From Prochilodus magdalenae (lineage: Eukaryota; Chordata; Actinopteri; Characiformes; Prochilodontidae), in assembly GCA_024036415.1 (NCBI GenBank), contig JAMWET010000914.1, positions 171,501 through 235,500 of the forward strand: DNA of 64,000 bases, written 5' to 3'. Within the stretch, counting starts at the first letter, position 1. The number at the start of each line of letters is the position of its first letter. Position numbers and translations under genes: made by a program. Positions 35,410-46,664 of this stretch are shown here, piece by piece. The notes beneath the pieces are model-generated. The model searched no databases, was not told the origin of the DNA, and was given only the letters and a program-made list of their open reading frames with translations.

Positions 35410-35505
35410 ACCTTGTTTGAGGTGGTAGTAACTTCAGGCTCCTGCAGATGGCGCTGCATGAGGATGATAGGGCTATGAATATGGACGGGATCCATAGATT
35501 GGGAA
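35410..35505 (-). repeat. Dispersed repeat X, copy 3 (inverted)
   Basis: GGCTCCTGCAGATGGCGCTG and the GGATCCATAGATTGGGAAGAG block are the reverse complement of the copies at 4.3 and 16.6 kb. Confidence 0.7.
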
Positions 35506-35644
35506 GAGCAGTGTTCGTATATGCAGAAAGTACTAAGGAGATCTCTGTAGTTCATTTGGTTCTCGGTTTCAGTGTAGTAAAGTTAGCAAAGCTGTCGTAG
35601 CACTATTGGTTTGTCATCAACAGAATCCCAGTCGCCCCCCTACT

Positions 35645-36545
35645 TCCTATGTAGTGCACTTGGTAAGTTCTGGCTCCTACAGCAAAACGTTAATACAGCA
35701 TGGGAATGTGTACACATGGCTGAATCCCAAATCCTACATGGTACACTATGTAGGGAGCAAGGAGTCGTTTGAGATTCAGCCGGTGTATTTGCTCAGTACC
35801 CAGATGCGCAGCGTGCTGTTTTGAATGAAACGGCTATGTTGGAAATTGTCTGTGGACAGAGCTGAGCTGCCCGTATGGGCTGTTTGGCACCCGTGTCACA
35901 TCATTTCTGTTGGCTGGAGTGTGTCCGTACAGTCTAAGTGTATAAATGGCAGGTTTTCTCCAAACATGGTGGACAACGCCTGGCTTTCCCAAGTGGTGTG
36001 GGCATTCCCAAGCCGTCTCCTGAGGTAACACCAGTTCAGGATCCATTTACATACCGATATCACATGACTTTTGGTACGACAGTGTCACATGTCCCACAAT
36101 AAATGCATGCAGTCTCTATGTACTCAAATACAATCAGATGCCAACGGCAAACAGACTGTCCAGTTCACTGACCTCTGAAACTAATGTCCCAATCAAGAAA
36201 CAGTTTCAGGTTGTTGCTTGGCTGGAAGTCACTGCTCTTTAAACTTTCAGCTTGAACTTTGCAGAGTTTCTACTTTGGTGACTTTGACGCTGGTGGTGCT
36301 AAAAGTGGACAGATGGACGACATTAATTGCACAAACTGTCTCATACTCAGCAGGACAAAGCAGCGATATATTGAGTACTGCGATTGTGGCTTTTCCTCAT
36401 TTGCTTGACAGAACAAGCCGCTATTTCACCACAGCCGAAAACCAAGCCAGTGCGAAGTCTGTCTGAACTCAGCAGCTGCTTGTTTAAAGCTTAATCTAGA
36501 CGAAACATCAGAGCTCCAGATTCATAAAATCTTCAATCCTGTGTT
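35645..36545 (+). repeat. Dispersed repeat G, copy 2
   Basis: Longer than copy 1 (32762). It retains CCTGAGGTAACACCAG, ACCGATATCACATGAC and CAGTGTCACATGTCCCACAA, which are lost in copy 1, and ends in TCATAAAATCTTCAATCC. Parts recur at 38345-38600 and 40805-40970. Confidence 0.8.
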
Positions 36546-36689
36546 TGCTCTATGCATGCTCCCCTTTCAAGCCCACAGTGCTACTTCCATCATCCACATC
36601 CCTGCTGAATAATTCAAATCAGTCATTTTAAAATACGTCCTCTCGAGGATGGACTTACAGAACATCGGCCAGTTGGCTGCACTTTGTAG

Positions 36690-37248
36690 GAATGTAGTTG
36701 CGAGTGGTTGCTCTCCACAATTTATCAGCTACACAACAATTTATAAAGCTACACTACATTCTCAAAATGATTAAAATTTTCATGGGAAGTAAAGTGATCA
36801 TTATATCTAGCTTTCTGAGCTTTTCAAGACTATTAACTCATTTTCAAGTCAGATTTCCTTTTGGAAGATAATACTATATTAAGAAAATTTCCTCATTATA
36901 CTGGTAGATCATTTTACTTGAAGAAGATTAATAAATGAGCTTCAAACAATCTCAAAATGAAAACTAAGATATACCAACTATTGGTTTTATGTCTTATTTC
37001 CTCACAATTTTATTAGTTTTAGTTAATTTTAGCAAGTCAGATTTCCTCACTGTATTGGAAGATAAATGTACATATATTAAGAAAAGTATCTCAAGAAAAT
37101 GACCAAATTCTAGTAAGAAAATGGCCTACTAAAATTACATATATCATCTAAAAATGACCTTACCACAATCTCAGAATGAGTGTATTAAGATATCGCAACT
37201 AGAGATAAGATTATTTTTCTTGCCAAGATAGATTTTTTTCTCAGTGTA
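36690..37248 (+). mobile_element. AT-rich DNA element, copy 1
   Basis: Low-complexity AT-rich sequence with repeated AAGATAT, TCTCAAAATGA and TTCCTTTTGGAAGATAA-like words, ending in CTTGCCAAGATAG, a T-run and CAGTGTA. Copy 2 follows at 37332 with the matching ACACTGCAAA start. The left end of copy 1 is not resolved. Confidence 0.5.
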
Positions 37249-37331
37249 CCTTCTACTCCAACCATCAATGGTAAGGGACCACCTGTATGACTGCTGAACT
37301 GATCTAATTTGAGTGGGAAACAATTCTTAGC

Positions 37332-37994
37332 ATACACTGCAAACAATGATCCTATATCGTATCCGATATATAGTTGATATATCTTAAAATTTTGATTTTG
37401 ACATTATTATTTATCCTATTTCCAGACATCTTTACATGTTTTAGTCGAGATCTGGCAGGTAATTTTACTTATTTAAAAAAAGTGTATTAGAAGTAAGCTA
37501 AATAATAATGAGAAAATTTGGCCTACAAAAATCACTTAAAGTATATAATCTTAAAATGATCTCATAACAATTTAAAAATGAAAATTTTAAGATATTTAAT
37601 AGAAATAATACAAGATTTAACATTTTCCTTGCCAAAATATAATTTTCTACAGAAAGGTATGTGAAAATTAAGGTAATCTTAAAATTAGCTTAGTGTTAAA
37701 ATAAGAATTTTGAGATATCAACTTCCATGATAAATACAATTTTTATATCTAGCTGACATCTTAAGATTCTAAATTTTAAGAGTTATCATATTTACATTTT
37801 TTGTTATTATGATCTATTTTGTAAACCTTTTTTTGAGAAAAAAATTGGCCTGTTTCAATGTTATTTCATAAAAATAACCAAAATTATCTGCTAATACAGA
37901 GAAAAAAAAAGTGTCTTACAAAAATCTCAAAATAAGAATTGTAAGATATACCAACTATGTCTTGTATCTGCCAAGATTTTATTTTTTCAGTATA
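37332..37994 (+). mobile_element. AT-rich DNA element, copy 2
   Basis: Begins TACACTGCAAACAATGATCC and ends TGCCAAGATTTTATTTTTTC followed by AGTATA, i.e. an inverted TACACTG(C/A)AAA-type end. Interior words match copy 1. No coding capacity. Probably a MITE-like element. Confidence 0.55.
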
Positions 37995-38344
37995 GCAGTG
38001 ACACAGTTATAGTAGGATGTGGTGTGCTGCTACTTCATATGTGGAACATTCCACTGTTGTGCAGTTTTATCCAATAAACAATCCGATTTCAGGGCCAAAC
38101 TGTACATGGTGGCTTACTGAGAGCACAGTTAACAGCTGCTAGGCCAGTTTAATTTATCACAACACATTGTTCTATAAACGTGGACCATCATCATGGCCTG
38201 TTTACACGGACAGGCCGGGCCCAGTACTGTCCTTTGTGGGTAGTACTGCTTTCTATGGTGTATTCCCAGTACACAGGTGACACTGTGGTTTGAGGAATGT
38301 GTCTGTCTAGCACAGTCATACCTCGTTCCAACTTTCAGAATTGA
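37995..38344. other. Unassigned sequence
   Basis: No feature recognised. Confidence 0.4.
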
Positions 38345-38600
38345 AGTTGCCTTGCCTGGGGCACGCTGGCCAGTGTTTAACCTCACTCACAGGATCACAG
38401 GTGCGGGTCCTTAGTTGTCCCCTGAGGTAAGACCGTTGCATAATCAATTTACATACTGATATCACATGACCTTTGGCATGTCAGTGTAATATGCCTCACA
38501 GTAAATGACTGCCGTCACTGCTAACTACAATTGGCTGCATTATAGACACTCTTTCACTGGCCTCTAAACCCAATGTCCCAACTAGCATATATAATATACA
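38345..38600 (+). repeat. Dispersed repeat G, copy 3 (partial)
   Basis: Shares CCTGAGGTAA, CAATTTACATACTGATATCA, CATGACCTTTGGCATGTCAG and CTAA...CAATGTCCCAA with 36010-36200. Confidence 0.65.
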
Positions 38601-38604
38601 GTAT

Positions 38605-39262
38605 ATGACATCCCATTCTTAATCCATAGGGTGTAATATGATGTCGGCCCACCCTTTACAGCTATAACAGCTCCAACTCTTCTGGGAAGGCTTCACAAGG
38701 TTTAGGAATGTGTTTATGGGAATTCCTGAACATTCTTTCAGAAGCCCATTGGTGAGGTCAGACACTGATGTTGGACGAGAAGGCCTGGCTCCAGTCTCCA
38801 CTCTAATCCATCCCAAAGGTGTTCTATCAGGTGGAGGTCAGGACTGGTCCAGTTCCTCCACACTAGACTCGCTCATCCATGTCTTTATGGAGCTTGCTCT
38901 GTGCACTGGTGTTAAGTCACGTTAGAGCAGGAAGGGGCCGTCCCCAAACTGTCCCCACAAAGTTGGGAGCATGAAATGGTCCAGAGTCTCTTGGTCTGCT
39001 TAAGCGTTGAGTTCCTCTCACTGGAACTAAGGGTCGGAGCCCAACTCCTGAACAACACCCCCACACCATAATCCCCCCTCCACCAAACTTTACACTCGGC
39101 ACAGGGCAGTCAGACAAGTACCGTTCTCCTGGTCACCACCAAACCCAGACTAATCCATAGGATTGGCAGACGGAGAAGCGTGATTGGTCACTCCAGAGAA
39201 CACGTCTCCACTGCTCTAGAGTCCAGTGTTGGCACTTTACACCACTGCACTCCACGCTCACA
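38605..39262 (-). mobile_element. Tc1-like family B, C-terminal two thirds of transposase
   Basis: The minus strand contains HWTLEQWRRVLWSDQSRFSV (first catalytic Asp), then [30 protein letters not shown], a shortened second-Asp to third-Glu region and PSRPTSVSDLTNGLLKECS, then TFLNLVKPSQKSWS. Several indels break the frame, including loss of the WPAQSPDLNPIEHLW stretch present in the 63.5 kb copy. Inactive. Confidence 0.9.
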
Positions 39263-40289
39263 GTAGAGTGAGAGTGAAATGCAGAAACTGAAAATTTGAG
39301 TTTAACTTGAGTTTGATTGAATCCGTCATACATATTCAAAATCAATATAAATATAAATCACTGCACATTTGGCCACTACAAAATCGAGCTACACGTCCTC
39401 ATTTGAGTAACCATCCATCAACATCCTGTTTCACCATCTTGTTGCTATGGTTCCAGTAATCTAAATCCCCAATGAAACCCAATGATGGACAGACAGTGAT
39501 GGACGCTCCATATTCGGACAAGAGGTGTCTTGTTACACAGGCAGCTCTAAAAAACCCAACGCGTGTTTACTCCCACTCTTCATCAATCTCTGGGACTGTG
39601 TGGATCAGGGGACCACCAGGGACCACATGTTCTATCCTTTCCTGTCACTGTAATGATGCCAGCTCACTGAATAAATATGTGACACCATGACACACGCTCC
39701 CAAAGAACCCGGCGCCGCCATGATGTACGACGCTCGGCGAAGTTCACGCTGCCACTCTAAACATTCATCCACCTTCTGCTCGCACAGCTGCCTACCAGTA
39801 TGGTGATAAGGAGGTGAATACAGCCGGTAAAGTCAGTCTTGAATATATAGGATCATATATATGATAGACATATATACTCAAATACCTTCTATATTCTCAT
39901 ATATATGTTATTATAAGGAAATACATAAATAAATATGGCCTAAAAAACAAGAGGCGACACCATTAGGTTGGATCTGATTGGTTCAAGGCCTGTTACCAGT
40001 TCATAATCATGAATGTAACCCACCAGTCCAGCCTAGATCATGTAGGTGCCCCATTGACCGCTATATTGATCTGGGCATCTTGGCATAACTCTCAGAAGAC
40101 TGGACTAGAGTCATGTCCAACCAACCTGAGGCCAAATTACCTTTCACAGGTAACACAGGTTGTACAGGAATTTGGTCATTATAAAATTAGGCTGAGAGCT
40201 AACTCGTTGGGCACCAGACTCAGGCTATTAATAGCTAATGTTAGCAATAATGCTAGCTACCTATGAAAGCTGAGATATTCTATTCTACT
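39263..40289. other. Unassigned sequence
   Basis: Includes a short ATATATG-rich palindromic patch near 39840-39910. No gene supported. Confidence 0.35.
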
Positions 40290-40800
40290 CCATATATACT
40301 GGTCATGATCAAGATTTTCATCAAGGCATTGTGCAGGCTGGTGGTGGTTCCATACTGGTGTGGTTTTTTTTTTTGGGATGGTTTGGGTCCACTGATCTGC
40401 CTAAACATGTGCCCGCTATGCTTTACCATTTGTTGACCCTCATGGACATTTTCATTTATGGCATTTAGCTGACGCTTTTATCAGCTAAAGAGAGACTTAC
40501 AAGGTTAATCATATTACAGTTGGCCCAATGTAGTGTTAGGAGTCTTGCCCAAGGACTCTTATTGGTGTAGCACAGCATCACCCAGACCAGGATTTTAACC
40601 CCAGTCTCCCACATGTGGTGGTGGCTCCCTGGCGGATAGTTGTGTTATCCGCTGAGCTACACTAACCACATCATAATGCACTGTGCCAATGGGATAATGC
40701 ACAAGTTGAAAAGAATTGGCTTAAAGAGCATTCTGGAGTCTTCCAACCATAGGTGTGACCTGCAGGGTCACCCAACGTGAGCCCAATTAAGGCATTCCAC
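40290..40800 (+). mobile_element. Tc1-like transposase relic interrupted by a SINE
   Basis: Left part (40320-40440) reads GGGSILVW, then WDGLGPLICLN and PAMLYHLLTLMDIF. Right part (40668-40800) reads (D)NAxxxxDNAQVEKNWLKEHS and a WPAGSPN-like PDLN region followed by PIKAF. These are consecutive Tc1 transposase blocks that flank the inserted SINE at 40452-40668. Highly decayed. Confidence 0.7.
40452..40668 (-). mobile_element. tRNA-derived SINE, copy 1
   Basis: The reverse complement starts GTGGTTAGTGTAGCTCAGCG (pol III A-box region), has a degenerate B box (GGGTTAAAATCC) and the tail GATAAAAGCGTCAGCTAAATG. It matches the complete copy at 43450. It sits inside the Tc1 relic. Confidence 0.85.
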
Positions 40801-40804
40801 CGTC

Positions 40805-40970
40805 AGGCTTTGTTCAAACTCAAGTATTTCACACCGCCTTGCCATGAGCACGCCGGCCAGTGTTCAGCCTCAGAACTTATACAGGTATGGGTGTTCCCAA
40901 GCCATCCTCTCAGGTAATGCCATAGCCAATTCACCTCCTGATATGCCATGATCATTAGTATGAAACTGAC
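40805..40970 (+). repeat. Dispersed repeat G, copy 4 (partial)
   Basis: GCACGCCGGCCAGTGTTCAG, TTCCCAAGCC and CTCAGGTAATGCCATAGCC align with 38355-38470 and 36005-36060. Confidence 0.65.
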
Positions 40971-41751
40971 TGCAGTTAACTAGACTAGCTAGCTTTTCTA
41001 GCTCTTTGAGTTCCCCAAAAAAAAATTAAAATTGGAGCTATCTGTGCAAAGAGTAAGGTGGTACTTCTGTAATAACATGGTAATAACATAGCAGTATAAC
41101 AGTAATACCTTAGAATTTGTGTTAATGACATCACTGAACATTAAAAAACCAAGAAGTTCATGGTAAATCTCAACACAGCACATAAACAATGTGTGTAGTT
41201 GCAAAATTATTTGCGTGCTTCTGAATTCCAAGACCGAAATAGTCCCTCTGGCTGTGCATGCAATGAAAGAGCAAGCCGATGTTGGATTCATGTGTAAAGA
41301 AGGTACTGATATCAATTTCGAATGGAGAAACTCCAGGACTTTGCACTCACTTCCCAACAGCTCACCTACTTTAGATGCAGGAGCTGAGTGATGCTATGTG
41401 CTTGATGATACCAATAGCATGTAATATTAACATGCCCATCCAGAACGTACACGGGTTGTGACATCCGGCATCCAGTCCTCCTGCACGAGAAACAATCACT
41501 GTATGTCCGTGTGCTGCAGTCCACACTTCATTAAACCACAGCATCATTAAGCTTCAAGCAACATCAAGCTAATATGCATGAAGGTTTAAAGCTGGCTAGC
41601 TTGATTTCTTTCACTACAGGAAGAAAAACCACTCTATAAACATCCCAGGCTTTGAAAAACCCACGCAGATGCTTTGCTAGCTTTGCATTTACCTAGAAGT
41701 CTTCATTTCCGTGCTGCAGATCCCAAACTAATGTAGCTAATGAGCAACGGA
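40971..41751. other. Unassigned sequence
   Basis: No recognised repeat. A 119-codon minus-strand frame at 40998-41357 lacks a recognisable domain. Confidence 0.35.
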
Positions 41752-42107
41752 AGCCTATTAGCATGGGCAAACCGCATGCCTAAATCATCACACACTTGCC
41801 TCAAACCATACAGAGCGCTCTAGTAGTCTCAAAAAGACTTGAAGATGTGCTTTATGATACTGTACAGCGCACTGTTATCTATTAAAAATGAGGAAACAGC
41901 TAGAAACAGTGGTAGGAGGCATCTCGCAGTCTGCTACTTTAGCCTAACACCGGAAACTAAGTTCAGATACCAAACATGCTGGAAAAAGGGTCAACTGGTA
42001 AAGCACTCTAGCCGAAATGAAAGATCTTAGCATCTCTCCTTCGGTACAGAGTAGTGTGGGTAGAATTTTACAGATCAGTAATAAGTAGGTAATGATATGG
42101 TAATTTT

Positions 42108-42240
42108 AAGATAATCCTTTACTGATCCCACAGTGGGGGAATTAGCAACGTTACAGCAGCACAAAGGAAAGAACAGTGTCAGGAAATATCCAAATAATAA
42201 ATAAGAACTATATACAAAACAGAACAGAAAAATATATAAT
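42108..42240 (-). mobile_element. LINE 3' tail
   Basis: The reverse complement reads AATTCCCCCACTGTGGGATC, then AGTAAAGGATTATCTTA, the terminal signature of a fish non-LTR element (ACTGTGGGATCAATAAAGGAT). 5'-truncated; no ORF retained. Confidence 0.7.
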
Positions 42241-42662
42241 TAAATACAAAAAATTTAAACCCAAAAAATATATAATTAAATACTAAAAATTTTAATCCAA
42301 AAAAAATATATAATTAAATACTAAAAATTTAAACCCAAAAAAATATATAATTAAATACTAAAAATTTAAACCCCAAAAAATATATATAATTAAATACAAA
42401 AAATTTAAACCCAGAAAAATATAATTAAATACTAAAAATTTAAACCCCAAAAAATATATATAATTAAATACTAAAAATTTAAACCCCAAAAAATATATAA
42501 TTAAATACTAAAAATTTAACCCCTGAAAAATATATAATTAAATACAAAAAATTTAAACCCAGAAAAATATATAATTAAATACTAAAAAATAACCCCAAAA
42601 AAAAATAATTATTACAAAAAAAAAACCCAGAAAAATTTATAATTAAATAGTAAAAAATTTAG
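42225..42662. repeat. AT-rich minisatellite, about 35-bp unit
   Basis: About 12 copies of a unit of the type AATTAAATACTAAAAATTTA followed by AACCC and AAAAATATAT, length 33-38 bp because of A-run slippage. It directly abuts the LINE 3' tail on its 5' side with respect to the LINE. Confidence 0.92.
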
Positions 42663-43440
42663 TGGTAGATTACTGGGTATTATTGCACATAGTAGAATAG
42701 TGGTAGATTACTGGGTATTATTGCACATCTTAGAATAGACTACTGTAGAAATAGACTACTGAGGCAAACAAACTGTATGTAATCATTAATTAAAGCTCAA
42801 TCTCCCAGTTATTACTAAATAATATATGCAAAATTGTAATTGAGTGTTAAGAAGCCCAGCTTATTTTATAGTTCGTCATGAACAATAAGTGAGTAGTTGT
42901 AGCAGTAACAAGGCAGTAATGTAACAGAAACACAATGGTAACAAGATACACATTCCTAAATATTATATATCATATCTTTTAGTTATTAATAAATCAGAGA
43001 GCCAATGTATCTGTATTTACTAATAAAATGATTTTTATAAAGTTGTAACAAGTTTTGTTTACATAAAACACTGCATGCTATAGTTCCTATGGAACAATAA
43101 GAATAGAGTAGAGAATAAAAGCTGAGTACATGTATATATAATATATAAGGTTAGAGTTCTTAACTCTAGTCAGTGAAGTGGTTCTGCTGTAGTTACCTGG
43201 TATCAGGTAAAATGCTAATTCACCTGTCCTGGTATGTATTTAGATAGTGAGACACAGTGTGAGTTACCGGCGGTAATTACAGTGTAACTACACCGTATTA
43301 GAGCCTTACAATCCAAACCCACTCACTCCCATCTCGTTTACTACTTACTACACATCATGAGGTTATAACACCAGTTCAACATGGTCTTCTGCTTCACATG
43401 TAGACCCTCCTATAGACCCAGGAACTCCTATGTTACCCAG
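42663..43440. other. Unassigned sequence with a small tandem duplication
   Basis: 42658-42735 holds two copies of a 38-bp unit containing GTGGTAGATTACTGGGTATT. The rest is AT-rich with no gene. Confidence 0.4.
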
Positions 43441-43449
43441 GAACAGGTG

Positions 43450-43653
43450 TGGTTGGTGTAGCTCAGCGGATAACACCACTACCTGCCAGGAACCACCACA
43501 TGTGAGAGACTGGGGTTCGAATCCCGGTCTGGGTGATGCTGTGCTACACCAATAAGCGTCCTTGGGCAAGACTTCTAATACTACACTGGCCTACCTGTAC
43601 TATGATTAACCTTGTAAGTCACTCTGGATAAGAGCATCAGCTAAATGCCATAA
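43450..43653 (+). mobile_element. tRNA-derived SINE, complete copy
   Basis: The head resembles a tRNA: A-box region GTGTAGCTCAGCGGATAAC at 43456 and a perfect B box GGTTCGAATCC at 43514-43524. The tail GTCACTCTGGATAAGAGCAT, then CAGCTAAATGCCATAAA, is typical of fish SINEs. An exact 8-bp direct repeat AACAGGTG flanks it (43442-43449 and 43654-43661), consistent with target-primed insertion. Intact promoter boxes suggest it is young relative to the copies at 40.5 and 50.2 kb. Confidence 0.93.
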
Positions 43654-44589
43654 AACAGGTGAGGTGATGACTTTCTCTACTCATTTATTAAACAAAGAAA
43701 TATGAAATAAGCAGGTCATTTTTAGGCAAGTTAAAAATGGTAAGTTTGTTACCATTAATTTACCATTTCATAACGACCTCCTTAACAAGCACTACAATTT
43801 CTGATTTACTATTTAGTAACACCCTGGAAACTGACATTTTAATTAATTATTAAACATGACGATACAACTTGTTACCATAAATGTATCATATCATTACTTA
43901 CTTACTAACCATCTGTAAAATAAGGTTCTACTGTAGTTCTGCTACTAAGATTTTATGGTTCTAATACTAGAAAACATCTGTTCTTGTGATGTCTCATGAA
44001 AGTGGTCGGGACTCCTTTGTTAAAAGATCAAGACCCAACTGATGATCCTGCTTCTTTAATCTCAAACATTTCTATATCTCCCTGAACGCACTTCATGTCC
44101 TCACTAGGAGATCATCAGTGTAGGCTTCTAGCAGCAGTTATTAGTGTCCAGGGTTTCTCAGTGGGATAAACTCCTTACAGGGGTCCCTGGTTTCACTGGG
44201 ACCAGTAACTGAGCGTTCCTCTCATAGGACTCCAACGGCTATCGATTACTCTATATTCAATTTTGCACAGAGCTGTAACTTCTGATCCTGTTCAAGTCGT
44301 GCTTTTGTGCTTGGTCTTGGTATCCAGTGTGAACAAGAGACCCCTCTTCGTTTTGCTCTGAGCAAGGTCTTTTCTATTGCCCTTGGCTTGTTTCTTGGGG
44401 GCTTGGACCTGGACCCCTGTAAAGCTGCTATAGACATAAACCTAGACTCGACTAAAGGTTGAGTTGGCAAAACAGCCACCTGGCTATCTAGATACCTCAG
44501 TTAGGCTTTGGTCAGCTGTCTGAAAGGGTGTCAGACTTCTTTCTGGTTTTCATATTTTGATTTATAAAGATAAAGCTGATCTTCCTCCT
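43654..44589. other. Unassigned sequence
   Basis: 44130-44580 may be further upstream 3' UTR of the L2 element that follows, but I cannot show it. Confidence 0.3.
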
Positions 44590-44884
44590 TTCCTTGCTCC
44601 TCCTCCTGTTAGTTCTGTCGTTCCCTTCATCCGGGTTCGACCTGAGGAGGTTGGGTTCCTTCCTTGAGCCTGGTTCCTCTCAAGGTTTCTTCTTTAGTCA
44701 GGGGAGGTTTTCCTCACCACTGTTGCCTCTGGCTTGCTCAAGGGGGGCTTGGACCCGGTGCCCCCCCAACCCCATGTCTGTACATAAGTCCATGTTCTTC
44801 TTTTTATAACAAACTGATGTTCTGTGAAGCTGCTTTGAGACAATGCGCTATAAAAGCACTATACAAATAAATATTGATTGATCT
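44590..44884 (+). mobile_element. L2-type LINE 3' UTR end
   Basis: Contains TTCCTCTCAAGGTTTCTTCT, GAGGTTTTCCTCACCACTGT, TGCCTCTGGCTTGCTCA, GAAGCTGCTTTGAGACAATG and ATACAAATAAATATTGATTG, the canonical end of teleost L2 elements with a TTGATTGA terminal repeat. No ORF2 sequence is attached. Two overlapping 68-71-codon frames are non-coding artefacts. Confidence 0.88.
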
Positions 44885-45540
44885 TCCTCAAACATAGTCA
44901 GAATAGTCTCAGTGCCAATTGAAAACTGGCAAAATGATCTCAGTTCCTCCCACTGCCGACTGTTGGACGCACATTCTCAAAAATTTGTTTCACATGACTA
45001 ACAACACTAACCTTCACCTTATGTAGTTCAAAGAAATTCATAGGGGGCATCATATTGGGTGAAGGTTATCTAATATGGAGGACTATATAAATGCCCTACG
45101 GTACTGCACACCCATCCAACACTTCTGGCAACGTGTTATAAATCAACCCAACGTTTGAATCAACCCACCTCCGTCACCATCACTCTGTCTGCCAGACGAC
45201 ACATCGGTAATCACTCTAAACAAGAAACAAATGACAGCGCTGTCGGTGGTGCGAACCATCGCCAAGGAGACTATTTTGCTGGAAATCAAGGAAACTTCCC
45301 AACAGAGCACATATCCATGGAGAACATCTCAGTAACTTAGCCCTTTAGATTCAGCTCTCCATAGCCACAATGAAGAACAGCATACTTCACCAACACTAAC
45401 AGAAGCAGTGTGTAACTAGAACTCTTCCATTAGCTCTTTTATTATTTTATAATGTAGGTCCTCCTTCTACACAACATCTGCAGTTCTGGAATGAATCTTG
45501 TACTGCCATTAATGGAGATTAATTAGATTAGGGTCTAAGT
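44885..45540. other. Unassigned sequence
   Basis: A 61-codon frame at 45155-45340 has no recognisable domain. Confidence 0.35.
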
Positions 45541-45544
45541 ATAT

Positions 45545-45583
45545 AAATGAATAAATAAATAAATAAAATAAATAAATAAAGAT
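45545..45583. repeat. AATA microsatellite
   Basis: About nine AAAT units with one interruption. Confidence 0.9.
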
Positions 45584-45624
45584 AAAACGTCTGTTTTCCT
45601 AATGGTTTTGATTGACCACTAAGC

Positions 45625-45771
45625 TAAAAGCTATGCTAATAATAGCTGACTTGGTTGTATCTAACCTACAGATCACCCAGGATTGGTTGGCACCACTAGG
45701 ATTCCCAATGGCTATGTGGTATATTTGCATGTAATACTTGCTGGGCATGAAGCAGGGGCCCCAAGTAATTA
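45625..45771. repeat. Direct repeat flanking copy B, left
   Basis: TAATAGCTGACTTGGTTGTA through GGGGCCCCAAGTAATTAAAG recurs at 46503-46664. The left copy lacks about 21 bp (TGACGGAATTTCCTGGGCT region). Confidence 0.88.
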
Positions 45772-46500
45772 AAGCCTATTAGCATTGGGCAAACCGCATG
45801 CCTAAATCATCACACACTTGCCTCAAACCATACAGAGCGCTCAAGTAGTCTCAAAAAGACTTGAAGATGTGCTTTATGATACTGTACAGCGCACTGTTAT
45901 CTATTAAAAATGAGGAAACAGCTAGAAACAGTGGTAGGAGGCATCTCACAGTCTGCTACTTTAGCCTAACACTGGAAACTAAGTTCAGATACCAAACATG
46001 CTGGAAAAAGGGTCAACTGGTAAAGAGTTCTAGCCGAAATGAAAGATCTTAGCATCTCTTAGCAACTCTTCTGTACAGAGTAGTGTGGGTAGAATTTTAC
46101 AGATCAGTAATAAGTAGGAAATATGGTAATTCTAAGACAATCCTTTATTGATCCCACAGTGGGGGAATTTGCAATGTTACAGCAGCACCGAGGAAAGAAC
46201 AGAAGTGTCAGGAAATATACAAATAATAAATAAGATCTATATACAAAAAGTACAGAAAAATATATAATTAAATACTAAAAATTTAAACCCCAAAAATATA
46301 TAATATTAAAAATTGAAACCCAGAAAAATCTATAATTAAATACTAAAAATTGAAACCCAGAAAAATATATAATTAAATACTAAAAATTTCAACCCAGAAA
46401 AATATGTAATTAAATACTAAAAATTTAAACCCAAAAAATATATAAAACTAAAAATTTAAACCCAGAAAAATGTATAATTAAATACTAAAAATTTATATAG
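45772..46500. repeat. Duplicated segment, copy B
   Basis: Second copy of 41752-42662 with a shorter AT-rich minisatellite (46255-46500, about seven units) and a LINE tail at 46128-46250 (minus strand). It is bracketed by the 150-bp direct repeats. Confidence 0.9.
46128..46250 (-). mobile_element. LINE 3' tail (copy B)
   Basis: The reverse complement reads AATTCCCCCACTGTGGGATC, then AATAAAGGATTG; better preserved than the copy at 42.1 kb. Confidence 0.7.
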
Positions 46501-46502
46501 CT

Positions 46503-46664
46503 ACAATAGCTGACTTGGTTGTATCTAACCTACAGATCACCCAGGATTGGTTGGCACCACTGGAATTCCCAATGGCCATGTGGTATATTTGCATGTAATA
46601 CTTGCTGGGCATGAATGACGGAATTTCCTGGGCTGAAGCAGGGGCCCCAAGTAATTAAAGGCCT
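46503..46664. repeat. Direct repeat flanking copy B, right
   Basis: Partner of 45625-45771, retaining the extra 21 bp. Confidence 0.88.

Larger units (their letters stand above)
41752..42662. repeat. Duplicated segment, copy A
   Basis: From GCCTATTAGCATGGGCAAAC onward it is nearly identical to 45772-46500: the same 63-codon frame, LINE tail and AT-rich minisatellite in the same order. The duplication post-dates the LINE insertion. Confidence 0.9.

Noticed and set aside
40998..41357. 119-codon minus-strand frame
   Set aside because: AT-rich, no domain, no splice or promoter context.
41839..42030. 63-codon frame nearly identical at 45861-46052
   Set aside because: Identity comes from the segmental duplication, not from selection; no domain seen.
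43450..43530. Possible genuine tRNA gene (A and B boxes)
   Set aside because: No consistent acceptor or anticodon stem; the downstream fish SINE tail and flanking duplication show that it is a SINE head.
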